Part shown: positions 12,796 to 24,758 of the stretch, one piece after another
Position numbering within the stretch: the stretch's first letter is position 1
Layout: the number at the start of each line of letters is the position of its first letter
DNA from: Arabidopsis thaliana
Lineage: Eukaryota > Streptophyta > Magnoliopsida > Brassicales > Brassicaceae
Assembly: GCF_000001735.4 (NCBI RefSeq)
Contig: NC_003071.7
Location: forward strand, 9,293,151-9,357,150
DNA length: 64,000 bases
Reading direction: 5' to 3'
Notes under the pieces: generated by a model
Told to the model about the DNA's origin: nothing
Database searches by the model: none
Seen by the model: the letters and a program-made list of their open reading frames with translations, nothing else
Position numbers and translations under genes: made by a program

Positions 12796-13402
12796 GTGTT
12801 TCCATTGGAAAAGCCAGCGGCCCCTGCAGGTGCAGGAGTTGTTATGAATTGTAACATTTGCATGAATGATATAGAAGGGTTCAATCTCTTCTGTCGCCTA
12901 TGCAATTTTATCACCCATACTATACTAGTCATAGGTCACCAATATATTGTCTGCTCTGGTTGTGGGAATATGTATTCTTGCTCATTTTACGAACGTGAGG
13001 TCTATCTTGATCTTGGTTGTGCCTACTGAAGAACATTATCACAAGTTGTTAGAGAAATGCTTCAGTACAGTCATGAACATTTGCTTCGAAGGTGTAGACC
13101 AGGACAAGACGCTAGAGGCTCTTGCCTGCTTTGTGAGCTCCCTTTGTCTCCCTCTTATACATGCTACGGTTGTGTTTCCTGTTACTTGTTTCTCCACGAG
13201 CGTTGCATTGATCTTCCAACAGAGAGTCAACATCGCGTGCATCCGAAACACCCTCTTAGAGGCCTTGATTACATATGAAGTGGTGGTCGAACATTTTGTG
13301 GTGCGTGTAGGGACAAGATTGAAAGTGTCCCGTTTGGTTGTCTAGAATGCGGTTTTTACATTCACATGAGGTGTGCAGATTCTTTATTGCGCAGTCTGAT
13401 GC
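12796..13402 (+). pseudogene. Scrambled DC1 pseudogene (exon 3 piece joined to exon 1 piece)
   Basis: A piece matching exon 3 of the family (CNICMNDIEGFNLFCRLC, near 12848-12910) is directly followed by a piece matching exon 1 (CSGCGNMYSCSFYE, from about 12950). The exon 1 match then continues in a second frame from 13057 (SHEHLLRRCRPG and CLLCELPLSPSYTCYGC) and a third from about 13275 (FCGACRDKIESVPFGCLECG). Stops and frameshifts separate the three. The order is reversed relative to an intact gene, so it is the scar of a rearrangement between two copies. No product is expected. Confidence 0.85.
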
Positions 13403-13740
13403 AATGAAACGGAAAGTTTCAGGAATATTTCCAACCAACTAACAAACAAGTCTTCCGCTGTTTCATGACAAAGCTCCTTCCCTCGAAAACTCGTCATGGG
13501 AGGCAAATTAAGGCTTCTCAGGAATCCTTGCATCCAATTCGAGGCAATTCTACGTTTCTGTAGTACAAAAAGAGAGAATGATTCTTTATCTGTAGTACAA
13601 AACGTCAGGCAACTGCAGCTTGTTCTCAAGCAAGCATCTCCCACTGTATTCACACTTACAATATAATTCCTCAAAGCCTGTTCATTCAATATGGAGAAGA
13701 CTCAAAGTAAAATCACGTTCCTGACGTTTTGTCGGAAATT
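13400..13740 (-). pseudogene. Fragment of the violaxanthin de-epoxidase-related gene
   Basis: The - strand reads PPMTSFRGKELCH and TAEDLFVSWL, nearly identical to the intact gene at 25183-26840. The match continues to SLFVLQK, skips a middle part of the coding region, and resumes through the segment that corresponds to 26150-26290. It has an internal deletion and frameshifts and lacks both ends. Its place just downstream of and convergent with a DC1 pseudogene copies the arrangement of the intact pair at 22-27 kb. Confidence 0.85.
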
Positions 13741-14059
13741 CCAGATAGAAGCTTAAGCTTCACACTATATCTATGGTTTTCCGAACACAAAAGCTTGATT
13801 ATGCGAAAAACAAAATGCAAGTATTTTCTCGAAAAAGCAAAAATAAGAAAGAAACAACATCAAAACAACAATATTCCACACAAACAATCAGAGAAACTCA
13901 CTATTAAATCAGGTATACACACTTGAAAATCATTCAAACTTGGCAATCAGAACCACAAATCCAAGATCCAATAAATAAACATGTTGCAAATTTAGTTCAC
14001 CAAATGACTAAGTTGAAGATGATAGAATTCTGAAACATAACTTTAGTTCACTGAAGTTG

Positions 14060-14365
14060 CATTTGAGAGAGGGAGGCATAACAAATAAGACTCATCAGAG
14101 CCAAGTCTTCGAACACGCCACCTTTTATTGTTAAAACACGATAAGAAAACGAGAAGAGATTGAGGCATAACCTCAGATAAGGGATTTTTCCGTATTCAGT
14201 TTCATAAAGGGAGGCAGAACCAAACTAAGAGGAATCGTCACTGGCTTTGACCACATGCATCATCATCTGTTCTCACTACAAGAAGAAAATGAGATGATTT
14301 TGAGGCATAACATGATACGACGGAACTTGTGGTTAAATTCAGAGAGGGAGGCAGAACACTACCTA
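14060..14365 (-). repeat. Repeated GAGGCATAAC / GGGAGGCAGAAC blocks at the 3' end of the - strand DC1 gene
   Basis: Three partly matching blocks start near 14070, 14163 and 14302. Each pairs a GAGGCATAAC or GGAGGCATAAC motif with a following GGGAGGCAGAAC motif. A related sequence (in the other orientation) occurs after the + strand sibling near 24930. They look like internal duplications of the terminal intron and UTR. Confidence 0.5.
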
Positions 14366-16892
14366 AAAGGTCAATGAGATCACGCTCAAGGTGCATAAGA
14401 TAGATGTCTTTCTGTTGTTTCTCTTCTGTTGTTTCCCTACGGTCATCCTGTACGAATCGGGAAAAAAAATGATGAAATTCGAATATTATTTTTGATAAAA
14501 AAAATGAGAGTCGGTTAACTCTTTACCTTAGACATTATCCTTTCAGTGGGAAAATTCCTATCGCAAGGATAGCATTTGTAAGATATACGATCCATGTAAT
14601 TGTCACGGACAGACCATTTTTCCCTGTGAGAAGTGTATACTTGTGTGAGAGTATGCACATGCCGTTGGTTCCTCACATTAGCTGGAAACCCAATACACTC
14701 TACATGGGCGTTGAACATACAGTCAATACATCCGTAGAACGACACACCACATGGTCTAGAGCACACACCGCAAGCTCGAGTCACCCTCGAATCATTGTTC
14801 CAAAAGTTATAGAAATAGTGACTATGAGACTTGATCTTTCTTGGTACTATCACTGCTTTGATGCATTCAATATGGAAATTGATTTCGCAGATGGTACAAT
14901 GATAGCCATATTTTGTTATATTCAGTTGGCAGGCCGTGCACTTGGATCCACTTTTAAGTGAAATTGCTAGCATGTGATCAACATGAAGTGGATGACCAAC
15001 TAGAATTCGCCTCCCAACTTGGATACACATAGGGTGATATATATCTTCACACGTCACACATGAAAAAGCCTTTCCACAAAACTTCTCATCACAAATAGAA
15101 CAAGTGATAGGATATGACCGTGAAACGATAACTTGAAACAAGCTATGTTTGTCTTGTATGCAAAGTCCTAACCATGTTCCAATGATTTTCTGACCCCTTT
15201 GTAATGCACCATGCATTTTTTTATCTTTCAAAGCGCAGTTGATGTCGATGATGAAATTGCATATACGACAGAAGAGATTGAACCCGCCTATATCGTCTTT
15301 GCATGACTCACACTTCCTTCTAAACCATCTAGGGGTATTTGGTAGAAGGGTCAAAGAATGGTTTAAATGAAACTGATGCTTTGATGGTCGCCCAAGCTCT
15401 GCACAAAAATCATGTGATTGGAAGCTACATGTCTCACATTTGCAAGGATTATCATGTATTTTTGTCCCACACATGTTGCACTTTCCTTCTTCCTCAAGCT
15501 CACTCATGTGGATTAGTTTCATCACATGAATATGACTGAAGCTATTAACCTGGAGTATATATTTGAAACAATTTTAGGTGAAGACATTGTTTCACTAGTG
15601 TACTGATTATAATAAAAAGGCATACCAGTAACCTATCTTCAAATTCAATGGTTTCAAGATGTTGGGATTTTGTGTTGCCTTTGCTGCAAGAGTACAAATC
15701 TTTCAAGTACATTGGGGAAGGCACTTCCTGTTGGTAATGAGTAAGAAGAGTATTAGCTCATATCATTTTCGTCAACGGATATCGTCATCATTATAAGAAA
15801 AAATAAAGCTGTAATAAAAATATTAATTACCTCGCGTAGAATGCATTCAGTGTGGCCGACAAAATCACATTCTTCACAGGAATATTCAGGATATCGTGAA
15901 ATTACCATAGTCTCACAAACACCACAATACTCCAAAAAATCGTCCTCCCCTCCGACTCTTATAAATCTAAGTTTATGGATGTGATAGGATTTCTTGATCA
16001 CATATTCAGGTATCTCAAGACACTTGGTATGACATTTCAAATCACATTCCACGCATAAATAATAGAATCTGTCATAGACCACGGTTTCCTTGCATATTAG
16101 ACATGGTTGTTTTACTCTTTCATCAGCAACACGACGAGTACTTTCTACATAAAATAGCCTGTGTTCATGGGACTTATACAACAAACCCCGCAACAAGGCA
16201 TCTGCACATCTCAGATGAAGGTAAAACCCACATCCTAAGCAACCAAATGGGACACCAACAAATTGGCCGTGACAGGCATTACAAGATTTCTCACCGTCAA
16301 AAGTTTGTATATAATTAAGGCGTTTGAGAGGGTGCATAGGATGCACGGGATGTTGAATCTCGGTTGGTAGATCAAGGCAACGCTCGTGAAAAAACAAGTA
16401 ACAATGAACGCAACCGTAACATATTGCAGTGAAGGAGAGAGGTTGCTCACAGAGAAGGCAAGAGTCTTTGGAATCTGGTCCTGGCCTACACCTTTTAAGT
16501 AAGTGTTCATGGCTGTAATGGAGCATTTCTTTGGCTTCCCAACTCGTCGCTATGTTCTTCTGAAGTGCACAGCCCAAATCGAGGTAGATCTCACACTTGC
16601 TACACTCGTAATAGTATTTGGCTCCAGAAGACATGTTTCCGCACACGACGCACACCATGTGTTTAGTCTTCTGATCATCTTCGCCTATACGAAATTCTAG
16701 AGGGTGCTCCGGATGAAGATGGTGTGACATTTTCTGGGGAAGATCTGAGCAAGCTTTGCAGAGATCGAAATTGCAAGGGTCACAGGCGAATTCAACAGGT
16801 TCATCTTTGAAGCAGATGTTGCAGATCCCGTTTGCGACGATCCCCCGCGAGGTCAACTCGCACTCATGAGATCCATGTTGGAGCTTTCCCAT
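14238..16892 (-). CDS. Cysteine/histidine-rich C1 (DC1) domain protein, 5 exons, 769 aa
   Basis: Exons in - order: 16892-15831, 15727-15626, 15549-14527, 14447-14363 and 14275-14238, joining in frame to 769 residues. The start MGKLQHGSHECEL matches sibling starts; an upstream in-frame ATG at 16910 is not favoured. Exon 1 has about five to six DC1 modules (CNICFKDEPVEFACDPCNFDLC and similar). Exon 2 is a linker (PSPMYLKDLYSC), and exon 3 has about five more (for example CNMCGTKIHDNPCKCETC and CGVCSRPCGVSFYGC). Exons 4-5 give an acidic tail. There is no transmembrane segment or signal peptide. It is the only family member here on the - strand. Role unknown; the family is often linked to hormone and stress responses by expression only. 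Probably At2g21840. Confidence 0.87.
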
Positions 16893-17064
16893 CGAGAGCA
16901 AGAAAGTCAACCAAGAAAACGTTCAGAATTTTATTTACTTCTCCGCTTTGATTTAAAGATTTAAAAACGTTTTCCAATTATTTGTATGTTTTGATTCGAG
17001 CTTCACTTTTGGGAGTTCGGGTCGGGTCAATTATGGGTTTGGATATCGAGTTTACTTACGTTTT

Positions 17065-18467
17065 AAACGTAAATTAGATTTTAACCCGTAATATACCGCA
17101 ATTTTTGTTTTTTATTAAAAACAAACATAAAATTTGTCGTAAACATGAAATAAATTTGTTTATTGTGCCCCATATCCTCTACTATTTTTTTAAGCCAATT
17201 GATATTACTTTCTTTCTTTTTACTAGTTTCAGGTAATAAGTGTTTTCTATGTTAATCTAGTTTTCCTCCTTAACCTCTTTTTGTTATTGTTTAAAAGAAT
17301 TGTGTAAATATCTATATAAATAAATATATATATATATATATATTAATTATAATCTATGGTATACCGCGGGACTATAATTATTTTTTAAAAAATAAAAATT
17401 TAATATGTTTAGTAGATTAAAAATATATATAATTTATTTTTTTGTATTTTCTAAATGTACAACTCTTATATCTATAGATTTTTAGTATACAATTACTATG
17501 TTTGATTTTTACTTTTTAAAACTATAGAAACAATACATACAGTTCATTAAGTCAAAATCTAGTTTATAACTACATAATTTAAATTTAAATTATATTTATT
17601 TAATTAATATTCTTTAATTTGTTTAGTGTTTAAGATAATATAATTATATTTTAATTGTTATATCTAAGATTTCATCTGTAGTATACTGTCTCGTATTACT
17701 ATCGATCCAAACCCGTCATACCATCTAATCCCGTTCAGTGGAATTAAACATATTTAATGGATTTCACCCGTGGTATACCGTCTTGTATTACTATCGACCC
17801 AAACCCGTCATACCATCTAACCCCGTTCAGAAAAATTAAACATTATTTTGTTATTTTGTTTTAATAATATTTTAGTTTAAAAGATGTATAATTCAAATCA
17901 ATTTAAAAGTTTTCTTTCTTCAAATGATTATTTAATTGTTGTAAAGTATATATATAATAATATTATAAACCCGTCCTACCATCTAATCCCGTTCGGTGAA
18001 ATTAAACATTTTTTTTTAATAATACTTTTATAAAACAATTATAATTCAAATTAATTTAAAATTTTCTTATTTAATTTTTAAAGATTTCACATATTTAAAT
18101 ATTCTAAACGTTTAATATATCACAATTTTTTAACATCATTATATAATATATAAAGTTTTTAAAAATCTCAAAAAACATTTCCGTCATATTTTGTGATTCA
18201 AAATTTTAAAAATGAACATATATTAACCAATTGGCGAAAAAATGTGTGGGTTCAACGTCGCGCATCGACTAAAATATTTAGACAATGATTCATAAACATA
18301 TCATAAATGATTTTTTTTTACAAGACGGGTTTGGCAGGACGTTACTTAATAACAACTGTAAACTATAAAATAAAAATATTTTATAGATACATAAAATTTG
18401 TAAATTTTTATATATACTAACTTTAAAAAATAAATTGTACCCACAGTGTACCGCGGTTAAAATCTAG
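17065..18467. mobile_element. Helitron-like (ATREP-type) remnants
   Basis: At 18440-18468 the sequence GTGTACCGCGGTTAAAATCTAG followed by T resembles a Helitron 3' end: a GC-rich hairpin region, then CTAG at an A/T junction. The reverse form (TTAACCCGTAATATACCGC) lies near 17076-17095, so at least two degenerate ends face outward. Between them the DNA is AT-rich. A 45-80 base motif containing CCAAACCCGTCATACCATCTAA..CCCGTTC recurs near 17708, 17800 and 17967. No coding capacity is seen. Confidence 0.55.
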
Positions 18468-18508
18468 TATATCTTCGAAGCCCAACAAACTAAAAACTAT
18501 AAATATTT

Positions 18509-19869
18509 GGAAAAATTATAAAATTTACCATATTTTCTCAATTTCTTATGCAATTTACCATAATTTTTCCTCCCTTACACATCATACCACATTTCCACTT
18601 AAAATATCTATATTGCCCTCACCATTTCTTCTCTATTTTGTTTCTCCTTTCTCGAGATCCGTGCGCTTTAACCACACATCACTATCTTTCCGAAGACAAA
18701 ATGAAACGTTTTTGTCTCTCTCACTTCTCCTGACAACGTGCACATATTCTTTACATATAACTTTTAATTTATTTTGTCCCCTAATTTCTATTCATCATAA
18801 ATTTTCCGTTATGTCTAGATCTTGTCTCCGATTTTCACCATCTTTCAATATTATCATGAATCCCACATTTTATCCACCAATTATTCTCATTTAAGGTTTC
18901 TAATTTGATTTAGATTTTCACCATTTATTTTGGTCCACAGATTAGTTGAGCATTATTGTTTTCACCGACACGATTTTTTTTTCTTCTATTGTAAAATAAC
19001 AAAAACATCCAGTTATTACATATCATCTTGTCTATTATTCGATCTGAATTTGTCCCCGATCTAATTCTATTACTCATTCGATATGAACTTGTCCCCGATA
19101 TAATATATTATTAAAATATGTAAACGTGTAGGTGAAGACAATAACGCTCAACTAATCTGTGGACCAAAATAGATGACGAAAAATCTAAATAAAATTTAAA
19201 ATTCTTAAATGAGAACAATTGCATATAACGTGTAGGATTCATAATAATAGAGCAAGATGATGAAATCGAAAACAAAACGTAGATGCAACAGATTTCTATT
19301 CGGGGACAAGATCTGGAGACTAAAACAAAAGTCTGTCACCAGTTGTACTCCGCTAACAGGTAATTATGTCCCCTAATGCATTATATATTACGTTGTCCCC
19401 CGCTAGCAGGTAATCACATCTCCTAATGTATTATATATTACGTTGTCCCCCGCAGAATTTCTCCGCTAACAGGTAATCATGTCCCCTAATGCATTATATA
19501 TTACGTTGTCTCCCGCTAGCAGGTAATCATGTCTCCTAATGTATTATATATTACGTTGTCCCCCGCAGAATTTTGGATAACCAATTTTTTTAAACAAGTC
19601 AATTTTAAATACCCAATAACAGTAGAAGCCAGCTGTTCTCCACTATTCTCTCTCCTAATCTTTTATGTTTCCACCATGATTTTTTGTCATGTATCATCAC
19701 ATCAGTTAAAAGCTGTCACCATCTAAGTCAGTCCCTGACCCACTTTAAGGGCATTTTTGTCCACGAATTACCAAGTGAAGTAAAATGTGGTAGATATTGT
19801 AAGCTGAACTAGAATATGGTAGAAATTGTAAGATTGGACCAATAATATGGCAGATTTTGCAAAATTTCC
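18509..19869. mobile_element. Non-autonomous Mutator-like element with long inverted repeats
   Basis: The left end (GGAAAAATTATAAAATTTACCATATT) and the reverse complement of the right end (GGAAATTTTGCAAAATCTGCCATATT) match well. The flanks are TAAATATTT at 18500-18508 and TACATATTT at 19870-19878, a 9-base target duplication with one mismatch, as expected for the Mutator superfamily. Inside, 18780-18990 pairs with 19110-19330 as an inverted repeat (core GGTCCACAGATTAGTTGAGC). No transposase is encoded, so it is a foldback-type non-autonomous element. Confidence 0.75.
19351..19569. repeat. Higher-order tandem repeat inside the Mutator-like element
   Basis: Two copies of a 113-base dimer start at 19351 and 19464. 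Each dimer has two related units containing AGGTAAT..T..CCTAATG.ATTATATATTACGTTGTC, one beginning CGCTAACAGG and the other CGCTAGCAGG. The two dimers differ at only a few bases, so the outer duplication is recent compared with the inner one. Confidence 0.85.
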
Positions 19870-20144
19870 TACATATTTCAAGCTTCTACCTCTAGTTCAC
19901 TACTTTCGTTATTAAATAAGCCCAATTACTCTCACGTTACTATTCTACATGTGTTATCTATATTTGGTTAGGCAGTTATCAACGCTTTCACGACATTGTA
20001 AAATTTTTAGACTGAATGCATTCCATAAAATGATGTTTAATTTGAGACCGAATGCATTCCATAAAAATTGAAACTTTTAAATATGTTTTTAATTAAAAAT
20101 ATTATTAAACAAAAAATAACAAAATGCTGTTTAATTTTACGGGA

Positions 20145-20665
20145 CGGAGTTATATGGTGGAACAAGTTTGGATTGATACTAATATGATATGGTATACCAC
20201 AAGTGAAATCCTAAATTTAAAACAAAAAATAAAATGATATAATCTTAAACACTAAACAACCCAAATAATACTAACAAAACAAATACAACTTAAAATTTAA
20301 GGTTTTTCATTTTAAAAAATCGATCATTAATGTACAGTGGAGTAATATTTTAGATAGAAAATAATATCAAATTATTATTATAGTCCATGATTATAAATAT
20401 TTACCAATATTAACACTATATCACTTCTACACCTACAAATCTTCTAAGTACATCAATACAATTAACACATTTATGTAACAAATACAAAAACTCAGGAAAC
20501 AATCTTTTTGCATTTCAACTATATTAATTCTAATATAATATAATTAAATGAGAAATATGTTTTTACATTATGAATTTAAAAATCCAATAAATTATTAATT
20601 ATTATCTAAAATCTATAAAATAAAAATATTGTCATGCGGTATACCGCGAATTAAATCCTAATAGA
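20145..20665. mobile_element. Degenerate Helitron-like end sequences
   Basis: GGTATACCACAAGTGAAATCCTAA near 20190 and GCGGTATACCGCGAATTAAATCCTAA near 20637 resemble decayed Helitron 3' ends. The second contains the 12-base palindrome GCGGTATACCGC. The intervening AT-rich DNA has no gene. Confidence 0.4.
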
Positions 20666-20931
20666 ATACTATAATCAATGACTAATTAACACATCAAATG
20701 AATTTGCTTCATTTACATATCTTTAATAAACGTTACTATAATATTTTATATTAAAATTTATATATTAAATATATTGTGTCTAATATTAAATATGATTGAA
20801 TTTTATGACTACATTTTTTAATGATATATTAACGTATTTGCAACTTACAGTATGTGTACCCCGAATAATAGCATACGATATTTTCCATTGTAGATTACGA
20901 AATTCTCATATTTAAACTCTTCTCTTGTGGG

Positions 20932-21965
20932 TAGGGTTGTCAAAATGGGTCAAAATTCATCGGTCAACTCAACTCAATTCATGAACCCTAATGAGTTGAA
21001 AATATTGACTCAAATGAGTTGATGGGTCAAATGAGTTCTTGAATCAATTAGTTTGATGAATAAAATGAGTTGAGTTGTAATGGTTAATAGTTTCAATGGT
21101 TTATCCAATTAACCCATCAAATTTTGTAAAATTGAATTAAACCAACTAAAATCTCTAAACCAATACCAATTTAAGTTTAACCAACACATCTAAACTAATT
21201 TAATAAAATCAATATTTTCCAAATTTCTTAAATATACAAGCTATGAAATTGAAAAGAAGTAAACTCGTAATTTTCCACCAAAAAACATAAACCCGTAATT
21301 TTCCCGCCAAAAAAGTAAACCCGTGATTTTCCCGCCAAAAACGAAAAACTCGTGATTTTCCCGCCAAAAATGTAAACCCGTAATTTTCCCGCCAAAAAAC
21401 GTAAACCCCTAATTTTCCCGCAAAAAAAGTAAACCCATGATTTTCCCGCCGAAAACGTAAACCCCTAATTTTCCCGCTAAAAACATAAACCCGTGATTTT
21501 CTCGCCAAAAACGTAAATCCGTAATTTTCCCGCCAAAAATGTTAACCCGTAATTTACCGGCCAAAAAACTTAAACCCATGATTTTCCTGCTAAAAACGTA
21601 AACCCGTAATTTTCCCGCCAAAAAAGTAAACCCGTGATTTTTCCGACAAAAACGTAAATCTGTAATTTTTCTGCCAAAAACGTAAATCCATGATTTTCCC
21701 GCCAAAAACGTAAACCCCGTAAAAAATGGAATCCGAAAATATCTTAAGTTTGATGATAATAAATTAATAATTATTAATAATGATAATTATTTATTATTGT
21801 TTTATAATAATAATTAATTAAATTATTACGTGGGATAATCTATTTAACAACTCAACTCATCAAATGAAATGAGTTATGGGTTGGGTCAACCCATTTAATC
21901 ATTTAACTCTAAACTGATTTGATAATGAGTTGAGTTGAGTTGGGTTACCCATTTCGACACTCCTA
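20932..21965. mobile_element. Non-autonomous hAT-like element, 1034 bp
   Basis: Both sides carry the perfect 8-base target duplication CTTGTGGG (20924-20931 and 21966-21973), the size used by hAT transposons. The left end TAGGGTTGTCAAAATGGGT matches the reverse complement of the right end, TAGGAGTGTCGAAATGGGT. Subterminal AACTCAACTCA motifs occur in both arms. There is no transposase; most of the interior is a minisatellite (21261-21720). It lies about 150 bases upstream of the DC1 gene starting at 22118. Confidence 0.85.
21261..21720. repeat. Minisatellite of about 16 units, each around an E2F-like TTTTCCCGCC core
   Basis: Units of 28-29 bases (typical form AAACCCGTGATTTTCCCGCC followed by AAAAACGT) run head to tail. 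I count 16 units by eye. Eight keep TTTTCCCGCC exactly and ten keep TTTTCCCGC. The translated repeats (such as GFTFLAGK) are by-products of the repetition, not a gene. Confidence 0.9.
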
Positions 21966-22117
21966 CTTGTGGGCTTAGTGAAATTTCGTAGATGTATATG
22001 TAAGCCCGTTAAACATTGTATACGATTTAATAAAACAGAACGACTTGTTTCGTGCACTCCTCCCACTATCTTAAATCTAAAAAAAAAAACTTTGGATCTC
22101 ATCTCTCGTTGACTTCG

Positions 22118-24758
22118 ATGGCAGAGCTCAAGCATTTCTCCCATGAATGCCCATTGACTTCACCCAAGATCGCCGTCGACGGGATTTGCAGCATTTGCTA
22201 CAAAGATGACCTTGTCGAGTTGGCATGTAGCCCTTGCGATTTCAGTCTCTGTAAAGGTTGCTCTCAACTTCCGCAGAAGGTCTGGCACGATTTCCATCCG
22301 GATCATCCTCTGGAATTTTGTCTGCACCAGTACGATCAGAAACCTGAACACGTCGTATGCTCCGGGTGTGGCAACATGACTTCTGGCTCTTTCTATAAGT
22401 GTAAAGAGTGTGAGATATACTTGGACATGGGCTGTGCGCTCATTGCGAGCATCTTCAGGGGCTGGGATAGCAAAGACTTGCTCCATTACAGCCATTGCCA
22501 CTTGCTTAAGAGGTGTAGACCCGGACCAGACGCTAGAGGTTCTTGCCTTCTCTGTGAGCTTCCCCTCTCTCCCTCTTCCGTTTGTTATGGTTGCGTTCAT
22601 TGTTACTCATTTGTTCACGAACGCTGTATTCATTTTCCGAGAGAGATTGCACATCCTGTGCATCTTGCACACCCTCTCAAACGGCTTGATTACACACGAA
22701 CTAGTCTCTGTCATATATGCGGGGAAAGTATCGCTGGTGTCCCATTTGGTTGCCTAGAATGCGATTTTGACGCTCACTTGAGGTGTTTAGATTCCTTTTT
22801 GCGAGGGCTGATGCACAAGTCTCATCCGCACAGGTTGATTTATAGAACTAAATCTCACATAAGTTTCACAGAGAATGATCAATGTCAAATATGCAGGAGA
22901 AGTATTGTGATATCTCTTGACTCTTTTTTTTACTGCATACAATGCTCTATGGTTTTCCATTTCGAGTGTCTTGAGATACCTGAGTTTGTGGTCGAGAAGT
23001 CTCATCACATTCATCCACTTGTGTGCAAATTTCTCCCATATGAGGATGAATTTTTGGAGTATTGTGGCGTTTGCGAGACAATGGTGTATGCAGGACATCA
23101 TGCTTATTCCTGTGACGAATGTGATTTTCTAGGCCACATTGAATGCATTCTACGCAAGGTAATTACTGTTTTCTTATTAATGATGTTGGTGGTGAAACGA
23201 TGACGATTTATTCTTTATTATAATCTACAGGCTGCCCCTTCCCCACTATACTTGAAAGATCTTTACCCTTGCAGCAAAGACAACACTAGTTCAACATATC
23301 AACTGGACCATGATACCAATGAGCCAAAAGCCGAACTTATGGTATAGATTTTCATTACAACTGATAGACTAGTGAAAAAATCAAAAATTGTTAACTCTTT
23401 TCATTCATATATTGGTTGTGACTGCCCTTCCCTTGATTAATCCAGGTCAATACTATGAAGGGGCATATACATGTGATGCGATTCGTTGATTTCCGTGAGC
23501 TTGATGAAAAAGCAAAGTGCAACATCTGTCGGACAAAAATACGCGGTAGCCCATGTAAATGCGAGACGTGCAGCTTCCAGGCGCATAGTTTCTGCGCAGA
23601 GCTAGGGCGACCATTGAAGCATCGAGTTCATAAGCATTTTCTGACACTCTTACCAGATGCCCCTGCAGGCACAGATGTTACTATGAATTGTGACATTTGC
23701 AGAGATGATATAAAAGGGTTCAATCTCTTTTGTCGCATATGCAATTTTGTCATCCATACCAATTGCATATTTAGAGGTAAACACTTATTTACGGAGTCAC
23801 AAAGGGGGCAAAAAATCATTGGAAGCTGTACAGCGATGAGTGGATGCATTCAAAAAGAGCATTTGTTGGATCAAATAATGGTCTCAAAGTCATACTCCAT
23901 GGCTTGCGATATATGTGAAGAGGTGGTGTGTGGAAAAGACAAGACCATACATATGTCATCGCTTAGGCTTTCAACATTTGTGTATCGTCTGATCAATGAA
24001 AGCTCACTTGTTTCATGTGTGGTGTGTAAAGATGTATATCATCCATTGTGTCTGGAAGTTAACAGGCAAATGAGATTCTGTCATCCAATTCATCCTGATC
24101 ACTACCTTCCGCTTTCATTTGTAAGTGGATCCAAGTGCCTAGCCTGCAAGCTGGAAATTAAAAAGTATGGCTATCATTGTTCCACTTGCAACATCAGTTT
24201 CCATATTAAATGCAGCAAAGCGGTAATATTTCCACAACAGACATCTCACAACCACCGTTTCTATCACTTTTGGATTGCTGACTCGAAGATCACTCGAACC
24301 TGCCGTGTGTGCGCTAAACCGTGCGGTGTCTCGTTCTACGGATGTATTGGGTGCGACTTCAACGCCCATGCAGAGTGTATTGCGTTTCCAGACAATGTGA
24401 AGAACCAAAAACATGAGCATACTTTGAAGCTAATAGGTAGTCGTTATTTCGAGCCAGATTGCTTTCTCTGTGGAGAGCGTATTGTGGGTAAATTCGGAAA
24501 AAGCTCCAATGTGCTTTATTCATGCAAGCACTGTGGCAAAGAGTTTCACCTCAAATGCATAATGTCTACGGTAAAATTTAGTCAACCATCTTGCAGAACT
24601 TTAACCATTAACTTTTTCCGTTTTGTTTTCGGTTTTCAAAACATTTAAATGTTTTTTTCCGTGTCATACAGGATGACCGTGAAGCTGCAACAGAAGAGGA
24701 TCAATATGGAGACATATATCTTATGTACCTTGAGCGTCATCTCTTGGAGGTGTTATAA
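22118..24758 (+). CDS. Cysteine/histidine-rich C1 (DC1) domain protein, 4 exons, about 787 aa
   Basis: Exons 22118-23158, 23231-23341, 23446-24570 and 24672-24758 join in frame. The start MAELKHFSHECPL matches the siblings. Exon 1 has serial DC1 modules (CSICYKDDLVELACSPCDFSLC and others), exon 2 the linker PSPLYLKDLYPC, and exon 3 about five modules (CNICRTKIRGSPCKCETC, CRVCAKPCGVSFYGC). Exon 4 is a short acidic tail ending in ERHLLEVL. In exon 3, between CEEVVCGK and SCVVCKDVYHPLC, about 23 residues (near 23937-24005) are added compared with the - strand sibling, stretching one Zn-binding loop. The final exon used by that sibling survives downstream at about 24850 but is cut off by the stop here. 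Probably At2g21850; function unknown. Confidence 0.85.

Noticed and set aside
21209-21705. Open frames on the - strand encoding repeated GFTFLAGK-like peptides
   Set aside because: They are translations of the minisatellite in a hAT-like element; the unit length shifts frame and there is no start context or conserved domain.
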